A stretch of DNA of 5,344 nucleotides from Candidatus Methanomethylophilaceae archaeon (GTDB lineage Archaea; Thermoplasmatota; Thermoplasmata; Methanomassiliicoccales; Methanomethylophilaceae), in assembly GCA_017455785.1 (NCBI GenBank), contig JAFSYZ010000224.1:1-5344 (forward strand), given 5' to 3'. The notes beneath the pieces were generated by a model. That model did no database searches. It was not told the origin of the DNA and saw nothing but the letters and a program-made list of their open reading frames with translations. A program made the position numbers and the translations under genes. This document shows positions 1-4,628 of the stretch, in pieces; positions within the stretch are counted from its first letter, which is position 1; each line of letters begins with the position of its first letter.

Positions 1-90
1 GTATGGTGAGTTTTCTGAGTATCATTTCGACTGCAAAGGTAAGAAAAAATTGAGAGTTAAGAGTTAAGAATTAAGAAAAAATGACAATGT
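1..90. other. AT-rich contig-end segment with Bacteroidetes-like promoter character
   Basis: The first 60 bases are 33% G+C by direct count, against roughly 50% in the adjacent genes. Positions 51-80 carry degenerate tandem units of the GAGTTAA/GAATTAA type. On the minus strand the box TACCTTTG (34-41) matches the TAnnTTTG -7 consensus of Bacteroidetes promoters, and it is followed by GCAGTCGAAATG. Nothing here resembles an archaeal TATA/BRE promoter. The stretch also encodes the last residues of the Toprim gene, whose reading frame runs into the repeats. I read it as foreign sequence or an assembly chimera at the contig edge, with the junction somewhere near 75-95. The exact breakpoint cannot be seen from one sequence. 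Confidence 0.45.
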
Positions 91-467
91 CTGTACAGCG
101 AATCGAGGCTCTCGACATCCTTGATGTCCTTGATGCATATGTTCCGTAATCTGTCCCTGATGTCCAGGTCGTACTTCACACAGAGGGCGGAAAGATGATG
201 TGCCAGATCATCGGCCAACCTGTTGCCCCTGTCGTCCCAGTCGGTGAGGATGACGCCCTGTTTTCCCATACCTGACAGCATCTCGGCGGACCTCAGCGGA
301 CCACCGTCCCTCTGAACACAGATGATGTCCATATCGAGGTCCAGGTTATGTATCGCCCGCACATCCTTCTTACCTTCGACCAGAAGTACATGCGTATCGG
401 ACATCTCCTGTATTTCATCGAGGATCTTCTCCAAGGCTTCGAACCTCTCTTCATCATTCAAGGCCAT
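57..467 (-). CDS. Small archaeal Toprim-domain protein (COG1658/UPF0292-like), C-terminus doubtful
   Basis: A 136-residue protein with a single Toprim fold, the nucleotidyl-transfer/hydrolase fold of primases, topoisomerases and RNase M5. Visible motifs are the glutamate of LLVEGKKDVRA (E near residue 31) and the DxD-type LTDWDDRGN (aspartates near 76-79), the expected metal ligands. The family is widespread in archaea. Its substrate is not established; a role in RNA or DNA processing is inferred from the fold. ATG at 467 is preferred; an in-frame GTG at 470 adds one residue. The start overlaps the 3' end of the upstream DUF167 gene, so the two are probably cotranscribed and translationally coupled. 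The last residues, HFFLILNS, come from the AT-rich repeat tract at the window edge. The native C-terminus may therefore have been replaced by a chimeric junction. Confidence 0.8.
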   Translation of the reverse strand: MALNDEERFEALEKILDEIQEMSDTHVLLVEGKKDVRAIHNLDLDMDIICVQRDGGPLRSAEMLSGMGKQGVILTDWDDRGNRLADDLAHHLSALCVKYDLDIRDRLRNICIKDIKDVESLDSLYRHCHFFLILNS

Positions 468-753
468 CACTCAGCTTCTTTGTGATGACTTCAGGATCAC
501 CTTTGATGAGAACGGTCTTCTGTCTGGAGGTCTGTCCCCTTATCACTGTGGATTTGCATCCGGTGATATTTTTGAAAAGCGACTCGACCTCTTTGTTGGC
601 TCTGCCGTCGAGAGGAGGGGCCTTCACTCTTACCGTGAGCCTTTTTCTCCATTCATCGATGCCCTCGGTTCCGGACCTGTCCGATCTGGGCGATACGGAT
701 ATGTCTATCTCGACACCATCGCTCACCTCTCTGAAAGTCTCGGTCAGATCCAT
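454..753 (-). CDS. DUF167 / UPF0235 (YggU-like) protein
   Basis: A 99-residue protein matching the DUF167 family in length and motif order. The core segment VRVKAPPLDGRANKEV lies at residues 41-56, followed by the signature RGQTSRQKTVLIKG at 72-85. The family is a small alpha/beta protein found in bacteria, archaea and eukaryotes, with no firm biochemical function. The first gene of a minus-strand pair, it ends inside the first codons of the Toprim gene (14-17 bp overlap depending on that start). No strong Shine-Dalgarno sits at normal spacing before ATG 753. A TATA-like TTAATAAC about 26 bp upstream instead suggests a leaderless transcript. No membrane segment or signal peptide is visible. 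Confidence 0.88.
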   Translation of the reverse strand: MDLTETFREVSDGVEIDISVSPRSDRSGTEGIDEWRKRLTVRVKAPPLDGRANKEVESLFKNITGCKSTVIRGQTSRQKTVLIKGDPEVITKKLSDGLE

Positions 754-774
754 GCCATCGGGATTGTTTCACCA

Positions 775-782
775 GTTATTAA
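775..782 (-). promoter_or_regulatory. TATA-like box for the DUF167-Toprim operon
   Basis: On the minus strand the 8-mer TTAATAAC is centred about 26 bp before ATG 753, the spacing expected if transcription starts at the start codon. It lies in the 89-bp divergent region shared with the GINS gene. A candidate for the opposite direction is the weaker GTTATCGT at 811-818, about 28 bp before ATG 843. Both are assigned by position and AT content only. Confidence 0.4.
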
Positions 783-842
783 CCTCACAGTTAATCCGAT
801 GGGATAATCCGTTATCGTGAGGGCACTGAGCAACCCTAAAAT

Positions 843-1727
843 ATGGTTCATCCCATAGCTATGGGCATGGCGAACGTCCTCCAACCGATGCAGTTCAACG
901 ACCTCACCTCGCTGTCAAGACAGGAGAAGGCCACGTCTGCGTTAACGGTCGTCAGGAAGGACCTCTATTCCGCGATGCAGGACCTCTATGAGAGGCAGTG
1001 TCAGGAGTGCGAGAGATTAGCCAGAGAGGACAGGGATTCCCTCCTTTTCGACGGTGCTTCGGAGAAGAAGCGCAGGATCTATACGACCATGCGCGACATC
1101 ACCTTCGAACGCATGACCAAGATCACCCAATTGGCCATACGCGGCGTGATGGGTGCCAATAACGTTCTGGATGTACTCACTCCCGAGGAGAAGGAGTACT
1201 ACGAGAAGATATACGATTCGTCTAAGGGCCTGCTTCGTCTTACGGAGAGGAAGAAGCGTACCGCGACCATGGATATAGTCAATCCCGGAAAGGTTATGGA
1301 GGTCGAGAAGGAGGAGATGGTCATCACCGGCACCGTTGTCGAGAATGTGGTGTCCGAAGGTTCCAAGGAGCCCGAGATGGAGATACCGGAACCTGTCGCA
1401 GAACCTCCCATACTCCCTCCGATGGAGGATGTTGATGAGTTTCCGGAGGACATCGAGGAGAGTGAGATCCCCGAGGATCTGCCTGAGGACATCCCGCCTG
1501 TGATAGCAGAGGAGACGGTGAGGCCCGAACCGGAACCTGTTCCGGAGGTCCCGAAGGACCCGGACGGTATGCTGGTCGTACGTATAACAGAGGATCTGCA
1601 GCCATTCTCAGGTTTGGGGGATACGGTTTACAAGTTGAGGAAGGAGGACATCGTGCGTCTTCCGGCAATCTTCGCATTCGCCCTGATGAACAGGGGCGTG
1701 GCGGTCTCGGTGGACATCACATCCTGA
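843..1727 (+). CDS. Archaeal GINS complex subunit (Gins51/Gins15-like)
   Basis: Subunit of GINS, which couples the MCM helicase and RecJ/GAN-type proteins in the archaeal replisome. Residues about 16-140 form the helical A domain, starting MQFNDLTSLSRQEK and including DLYSAMQDLYERQ and the helix-rich LTPEEKEYYEKIYDSSKGLL. Residues about 150-242 are an acidic, proline-rich, low-complexity linker with repeated PED and PEP units. Residues about 243-294 form the small beta-rich B domain (LVVRITEDL, YKLRKEDIVRLP, LMNRGVAV). This A-linker-B order is that of archaeal Gins51, with B at the C-terminus. The linker is long for the family. The start is uncertain: ATG 843 is the longest, but homology would fit ATG 888 (residue 16), and neither has a clear Shine-Dalgarno. 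The gene's 3' end overlaps the convergent hydrolase gene by 11 bp. Confidence 0.85.
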   Translation: MVHPIAMGMANVLQPMQFNDLTSLSRQEKATSALTVVRKDLYSAMQDLYERQCQECERLAREDRDSLLFDGASEKKRRIYTTMRDITFERMTKITQLAIRGVMGANNVLDVLTPEEKEYYEKIYDSSKGLLRLTERKKRTATMDIVNPGKVMEVEKEEMVITGTVVENVVSEGSKEPEMEIPEPVAEPPILPPMEDVDEFPEDIEESEIPEDLPEDIPPVIAEETVRPEPEPVPEVPKDPDGMLVVRITEDLQPFSGLGDTVYKLRKEDIVRLPAIFAFALMNRGVAVSVDITS

Positions 1728-2478
1728 TGATGCGTGTGTCCCCTTTGAACTCGAGACAGTCCAGTTCCATCCTTCTTATCCCGGTTATGTTGGACACGGT
1801 CTCCCTGGCGATATCCGGTTCGTTGTTGTGTCTGCTAAGATGGGCCAGGAATATCTTCCTTTTATGGTCCGTCATGGTCCTCTTTATCGCATTGGCAGTT
1901 GCCACGTTGCACATGTGTCCCATGTCGCTGTCGATGAGTCTCTTCAATGACGGCGGATATGGGCCGTAATCGAGCATGTGCTTGTCGTAATTGGATTCTA
2001 TCACGGCAATGTCCGCCTCCTTCAGCGCATGTTCGACCGGGAAGGTCAGTTTCCCCGTGTCGGTGGCAATCAGCACCTTCTCATCACCTGCTTGGAGAAG
2101 ATAGGAGCATGGTTCCGCGGCGTTATGGGATGTCGGCAGGGAGATTATCTCCATGCCGGCTACCTGGAAGGAATTCATCATCCTTATCGGTCTGTAATCC
2201 ACGTTCCCTGGATCGAACGATCTGAAGGTGTTCTCGTTGCACATCAGCGGTATGCCGAGTTTCCTTGCAGTGGCACCGACACCGGACACGTGGTCGCTGT
2301 GCTCATGCGTCACCAGTATGGCATCTATACATGACGGGTCCAACCCGTTGACATCCATCCTTTCCTTGATGGCCTTGAAACTGATGCCTTCGTCTATCAT
2401 CACGGCTCTGTCTTCATATTTCACGACAGTGCAATTGCCGTCACTGCCGCTGGCCAGTACGTGGACCTCTACGGACAT
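1717..2478 (-). CDS. Metallo-beta-lactamase-fold hydrolase, YycJ/WalJ-like
   Basis: A 253-residue cytoplasmic metallo-hydrolase. The metal-binding signature THEHSDH is at 57-63, with H58, H60, D62 and H63. Further ligands fit H118 in LPTSHNA, D140 in ATDTGK and H213 in LAHLSRHNN. The N-terminal ASGSDGNCT and the HLSxxNN ending are typical of the YycJ-like branch (COG1235-type), which in bacteria includes a putative nuclease acting near cell-wall or DNA repair functions. The archaeal substrate is unknown; a phosphodiesterase or nuclease activity is inference. It starts 13 bp after the CBS gene stop, so the two form a minus-strand operon. Its last codons overlap the end of the convergent GINS gene. 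The active site looks complete, with no sign of decay. Confidence 0.88.
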   Translation of the reverse strand: MSVEVHVLASGSDGNCTVVKYEDRAVMIDEGISFKAIKERMDVNGLDPSCIDAILVTHEHSDHVSGVGATARKLGIPLMCNENTFRSFDPGNVDYRPIRMMNSFQVAGMEIISLPTSHNAAEPCSYLLQAGDEKVLIATDTGKLTFPVEHALKEADIAVIESNYDKHMLDYGPYPPSLKRLIDSDMGHMCNVATANAIKRTMTDHKRKIFLAHLSRHNNEPDIARETVSNITGIRRMELDCLEFKGDTRIIRM

Positions 2479-2491
2479 CCCTTCGCCCGCT

Positions 2492-2977
2492 TCAGATCAT
2501 CTTCATCTTGTACAGCGAGAATGTTATGTCGCTTCTGGAGACGATACCCAAGAGCACTCCTCTGTCCACGACGGGAACACGGCTGACGTCCATGTTCACC
2601 ATGGACTTCAGCAAGGACATGATGGAATCATCCGGACTCGTGGTAAGAACGGTACGGACCATGATGTCCTCCACCTTGGTGTTGGATATCTCATCTAAAG
2701 CTGCCTTCAGCTTGGGGTCGGCGTTGCCTTCCCTGAAGGACGACAGGAGGTCCCCACCGGGAATGCCTGCGGCCTCCAGTTTGTTGCTGTACTTGAGCAG
2801 TAAGCCCAGGATGTCATTCTGACTGATGATGCCCACCATATGGTTACCTTTGTCGACCACAGGTGCGCCTGCGAGGTTCTCGACGGCCAACTTCCTGGTC
2901 GCCTCTTTGATCGTGTTATCAGGTGATAGCGCTACCACCTGGGTTGTCATGACATCCCTTACTTTGAACTGACCCAT
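2492..2977 (-). CDS. Tandem CBS-domain protein
   Basis: A 161-residue stand-alone CBS-pair protein. CBS1 spans about 5-62, with VRDVMTT, the APVVD strand and GIISQND at 49-55. CBS2 spans about 101-157, with VEDIMVR, RVPVVD and GIVSRSD at 144-150. A charged helical insert (about 63-100) separates them. Such pairs form a Bateman module that binds adenosine nucleotides or similar ligands and usually senses energy state. No attached enzymatic or DNA-binding domain is present, so the partner is unknown. It is the first gene of an operon with the metallo-hydrolase 13 bp downstream, so it could regulate that enzyme (inference). A TATA box about 27 bp before the ATG and no Shine-Dalgarno indicate a leaderless mRNA. 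Confidence 0.9.
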   Translation of the reverse strand: MGQFKVRDVMTTQVVALSPDNTIKEATRKLAVENLAGAPVVDKGNHMVGIISQNDILGLLLKYSNKLEAAGIPGGDLLSSFREGNADPKLKAALDEISNTKVEDIMVRTVLTTSPDDSIMSLLKSMVNMDVSRVPVVDRGVLLGIVSRSDITFSLYKMKMI

Positions 2978-3000
2978 GGGCGCTCAATCTACGAGTGATG

Positions 3001-3008
3001 ATATATTA
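3001..3008 (-). promoter_or_regulatory. TATA box of the CBS-hydrolase operon
   Basis: On the minus strand, TAATATAT is centred about 27 bp before ATG 2977 and preceded by CCCAAAG, which could act as a BRE. The distance places the transcription start at or next to the ATG, so the message is probably leaderless. Confidence 0.6.
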
Positions 3009-3150
3009 CTTTGGGCACGTGCGCGCGTGAGTATCTCGTCAAGAGGGTCTTTGTAGCATCATATTGTGGATCTCAGGATGCATGTTGTCGCAGATTGTGC
3101 CCTAATCATACCGTTCAGATACAGAAGGCATGGTTTTTCCATAGCCAACA

Positions 3151-3158
3151 TTTATATC
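3151..3158 (+). promoter_or_regulatory. TATA box of tRNA-Lys
   Basis: TTTATATC is centred about 28 bp upstream of the first base of the tRNA, the canonical archaeal spacing. The rest of the 205-bp interval between the CBS gene and the tRNA (about 3016-3145) holds no open frame I would support. An apparent ATG-started frame from about 3079 simply reads into the tRNA. Confidence 0.65.
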
Positions 3159-3182
3159 GAAGAAGTCAATTCGAGTGATTGT

Positions 3183-3259
3183 GGGCCTGTAGCTCAGCTA
3201 GGTGGAGCACTCGACTCTTAATCGAGGTGCCAAGGGTTCGAATCCCTTCAGGCCCGCCA
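3183..3259 (+). tRNA. tRNA-Lys (anticodon CTT), CCA encoded
   Basis: A complete cloverleaf can be drawn by eye. The acceptor stem GGGCCTG (3183-3189) pairs with CAGGCCC (3249-3255), with discriminator G at 3256 and genomic CCA at 3257-3259. The D-arm is GCTC/GAGC. The anticodon stem CTCGA/TCGAG encloses loop CTCTTAA, giving anticodon CTT at 3217-3219, which reads AAG (lysine). The T-arm is AAGGG/CCCTT around TTCGAAT. No intron is present. The gene is intact even though an integrase lies just downstream, consistent with an element that restores the tRNA 3' end on insertion. Confidence 0.97.
3230..3259 (+). other. Probable left attachment site (tRNA-Lys 3' end)
   Basis: The T-arm and 3' acceptor strand of a tRNA are the usual target of archaeal and phage tyrosine integrases. 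Here the integrase gene begins 133 bp away and is transcribed toward the tRNA. The predicted core is some part of this segment. No second copy of it occurs to the right within the window, so the matching right site must be further downstream. The exact core cannot be fixed without it. Confidence 0.5.
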
Positions 3260-3392
3260 CTTCTTCAGCCAGACTACCTCAAAAAAAGTCTATTGGTTTC
3301 GAATTATCACGCTCTTTTCGCACCTCCGTGCCTCGTTTCGAGTGTAAGTGGACTCGAATCCATGTTCGACTGTACTATTCTTAGCATCCAGA
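3260..3392. other. Gene-free stretch between tRNA and integrase with TTCGA motifs and inverted repeats
   Basis: No credible gene lies here. It holds four TCGA-centred motifs (TTTCGAATT at 3297-3305, TTTCGAGTG at 3336-3344, ACTCGAATC at 3352-3360, GTTCGACTG at 3364-3372). The second and third form an inverted repeat, TTCGAGT (3337-3343) with ACTCGAA (3352-3358), across an 8-nt spacer. A smaller inverted repeat is AGACT (3271-3275)/AGTCT (3287-3291). By position these are candidate integrase arm-binding sites. That role is inferred from location and repetition only. Confidence 0.4.
3281..3287 (-). terminator. Possible T-tract terminator of the integrase operon
   Basis: Read on the minus strand this is a run of seven T residues about 106 bp past the integrase stop codon, inside a weak AGACT/AGTCT inverted repeat. 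Archaeal transcription commonly ends at T-rich tracts, and one here would stop integrase transcripts before they run antisense through the tRNA. Evidence is composition and location only. Confidence 0.3.
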
Positions 3393-4352
3393 TCAAGCCC
3401 CTTTGGAGTCCCAATAATTCCTCATATCCTGCGATGCATCATGGAGATCCTTGTCGCAGTACTCGCGCTGAGTGGTGGCTACAGAAGCATGACCCATAAC
3501 AAGAGAAACGTCATGTATCGGCTGCCCGTCCTTGATCGCTCTCTGTCCGAATGTGCGCCTGCACTTCCTGAGGTCGAAGGTGATCTCAAGGTCCTCCTCC
3601 ACCATTGATTTAAGTGTCCTGATCCTGCCGTACGAGATGTAACCCCCATCGTGTTTGATAGGTGGGAAGACGGCATCCTCGTTCTTTCCGGCCTCCTTGA
3701 GCCTGAGGGCCCTTGCTTCAAGATATCTCTTGATGGCCGGTACCCCGTCGGGACGGACGGGGATCCAACGTGCGACACCGTAGGACTTCTCTCCTTTGAC
3801 GTGCACCGCATAGACCTCCATGTTGCCGTTGTCGAGGAATCTGATGTTGCTCATCGAGAGCATCCTGAGCTCCTTGGGCCTGAGGCCTCCGCATATCGCA
3901 AGCGATACAAGACCGTAAGCTTCCATCTTCTCCCAATTGCCAATGTTGATCTGCATCGCCCTGTCGAGGATCTTCTTGATGTCCTCCTCGAACATCGAGG
4001 GGCCGCGTGTATGGTACCTCTTGGGGATGTGCGCGGGGAATTTCTTCTTGAATTTGGTGACTGCCTCGTTATCGTAGAAAGAGAGCAGCTTGTCGAGATT
4101 ACCCAGATCCTTGTTGACCGTGGAGGCCTTCACGCCGCTCTGTTTCCTATAACCGACGAAACGATCGATGTCCTCCGGAGTGATCTTCTTTGGATTGTCG
4201 GTGGATACCAGACCCTTCTCCTTCATCTCGTGGAAGATGCGGCCTATCTGTCTGAGACGCCTCTCGAACGTCTGCATTGTGGTAGGTTCGATGTGACCTG
4301 CCTCCATCGGCAGAAATTCGTCAAGACATTCTGTGAACGGATACCTTCCCAT
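3393..4352 (-). CDS. Tyrosine recombinase / integrase
   Basis: A 319-residue tyrosine integrase. Residues 1-105 form a SAM-like core-binding domain (ERRLRQIGRIFHEM, ITPEDIDRFVGYR, STVNKDLGNLDKLLSF). Residues about 118-310 are the catalytic domain. The active site can be assigned as R158 in CGGLRPKEL, K186 in the beta-hairpin VKGEKS, R265 in RKCRRTFG, H288 in MGHAS and nucleophile Y298 in TTQREYC. The usual histidine of the HxxR box is arginine (R262), a variant I recall in archaeal integrases. A Shine-Dalgarno GGAGG sits 8 nt before ATG 4352, inside the last codons of the small gene upstream, so translation is probably coupled. It points toward the tRNA-Lys end, and its DNA is closer in composition to the chromosome (48% GC in 3901-3960) than the RHH gene. 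It presumably integrates and excises the element. Confidence 0.92.
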   Translation of the reverse strand: MGRYPFTECLDEFLPMEAGHIEPTTMQTFERRLRQIGRIFHEMKEKGLVSTDNPKKITPEDIDRFVGYRKQSGVKASTVNKDLGNLDKLLSFYDNEAVTKFKKKFPAHIPKRYHTRGPSMFEEDIKKILDRAMQINIGNWEKMEAYGLVSLAICGGLRPKELRMLSMSNIRFLDNGNMEVYAVHVKGEKSYGVARWIPVRPDGVPAIKRYLEARALRLKEAGKNEDAVFPPIKHDGGYISYGRIRTLKSMVEEDLEITFDLRKCRRTFGQRAIKDGQPIHDVSLVMGHASVATTQREYCDKDLHDASQDMRNYWDSKGA

Positions 4353-4355
4353 GAT

Positions 4356-4520
4356 TCATTCCTCCGTGACTCCGATCTTCGAGCATCCGGACTGCGTCTG
4401 CTGAACGCTGCCATCGCTCACCTCCTCGGAAGCGGTTTGATCGACTGCTGGTAGCTCTGTAATCTCATGGCTATGGAGTTGGAGCCAGAGCATGTACTCC
4501 CACTCGTCCATGTATGTCAT
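4356..4520 (-). CDS. Small 54-residue protein of unknown function upstream of integrase
   Basis: A short frame beginning MTYMDEWEYMLWLQLHSHE and ending SKIGVTEE. Its ATG at 4520 follows a near-perfect Shine-Dalgarno AAGGAGGT (4529-4536) at 8-nt spacing, the strongest ribosome-binding site in the window. The stop codon falls 3 bp before the integrase ATG, and its final codons supply the integrase Shine-Dalgarno. The N-terminal ~20 residues are aromatic and acidic and may form an amphipathic helix; the rest is polar and probably disordered. I do not recognise the family. Position suggests a recombination-directionality factor, an integrase partner, or a leader peptide that tunes integrase translation; none is shown by sequence. 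A TATA-like box at 4567-4574 and a palindrome at 4541-4560 would control it together with the integrase. Confidence 0.65.
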   Translation of the reverse strand: MTYMDEWEYMLWLQLHSHEITELPAVDQTASEEVSDGSVQQTQSGCSKIGVTEE

Positions 4521-4528
4521 ATTTCTCA

Positions 4529-4536
4529 ACCTCCTT
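4529..4536 (-). promoter_or_regulatory. Strong Shine-Dalgarno of the small integrase-operon gene
   Basis: AAGGAGGT on the minus strand, 8 nt before ATG 4520. It shows that the small frame is translated and fixes its start. It contrasts with the chromosomal genes to the left, which lack clear Shine-Dalgarno sites and look leaderless. Confidence 0.75.
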
Positions 4537-4540
4537 AGTT

Positions 4541-4560
4541 TTGTAATAGATCTATTACAA
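4541..4560. promoter_or_regulatory. Perfect 20-bp palindrome, candidate operator
   Basis: The two halves TTGTAATAGA and TCTATTACAA are exact reverse complements with no spacer. The site lies 20 bp before the small gene's ATG, between a TATA-like box (4567-4574) and the leader, around the predicted minus-strand transcription start. A bound protein would block the integrase operon. Its core TAGATCTA has the same TAG-NN-CTA form as the second palindrome at 4604-4613. The adjacent ribbon-helix-helix protein is the obvious candidate ligand (inference). A stem-loop in the leader is unlikely to be the role, because the halves have no loop. Confidence 0.7.
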
Positions 4561-4566
4561 TAATCC

Positions 4567-4574
4567 TATTTAAA
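4567..4574 (-). promoter_or_regulatory. TATA-like box of the integrase operon (possibly bidirectional)
   Basis: The sequence reads TATTTAAA on the plus strand and TTTAAATA on the minus strand. For minus-strand transcription the predicted start, about 26 bp away, falls near 4544, inside the palindrome and about 24 nt before ATG 4520. That leaves a leader with room for the Shine-Dalgarno. Because the box is nearly symmetrical it could also drive the plus strand, giving a leader of about 30 nt for the RHH gene. Confidence 0.5.
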
Positions 4575-4594
4575 TGTGTTTTCATCACTAAACC

Positions 4595-4602
4595 TTTTTA
4601 TC
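4595..4602 (+). promoter_or_regulatory. TATA-like box of the RHH-methyltransferase operon
   Basis: TTTTTATC is centred about 30 bp before the GTG start at 4629, so a leaderless or nearly leaderless transcript is possible. The 10-bp palindrome immediately downstream sits between box and start, a typical repressor position. Confidence 0.45.
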
Positions 4603-4603
4603 A

Positions 4604-4613
4604 GTAGTACTAC
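4604..4613. promoter_or_regulatory. 10-bp palindrome, second candidate operator
   Basis: GTAGTACTAC is a perfect palindrome located directly after the plus-strand TATA-like box and 15 bp before the RHH start codon. It shares the TAG-NN-CTA core with the 20-bp palindrome; the two centres are 58 bp apart. A weaker inverted pair, CTAT-T-ATAG (4619-4627), follows immediately before the GTG. Autorepression by the RHH protein is the natural hypothesis. Confidence 0.5.
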
Positions 4614-4628
4614 CTTAACTATTATAGG

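Noticed and set aside
1..25. Start of a bacterial gene on the minus strand after the TACCTTTG box (ATG at 23-25)
   Set aside because: Only eight codons remain, and the ATG is too close to the promoter box to be a convincing start; it may just be leader sequence.
322..820. Two plus-strand open frames (322-807 and 482-820)
   Set aside because: They lie opposite the DUF167 and Toprim genes, whose conserved motifs identify the coding strand. Neither translation looks like a folded protein.
1199..1677. Minus-strand frames rich in Ser/Gly or Pro opposite the GINS gene
   Set aside because: The odd composition is the reverse reading of the acidic, proline-rich linker codons. The plus-strand frame has the GINS domains.
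3350..3362. A tRNA T-arm-like sequence (GGACTCGAATCC) that might be a second att copy or tRNA fragment
   Set aside because: It shares only 8 bases (TCGAATCC) with the tRNA, lacks proper T-stem pairing on either strand and has no acceptor end nearby. It is kept only as part of the TCGA motif cluster.
3179..3499. Plus-strand frames running through and past the tRNA
   Set aside because: They read through the tRNA-Lys and the att-side spacer, with no ribosome-binding site or protein motif.
3651..4454. A 267-codon open frame on the plus strand
   Set aside because: It is entirely antisense to the integrase and its small upstream gene, both of which have motifs or ribosome-binding sites. Its translation shows no recognisable domain.
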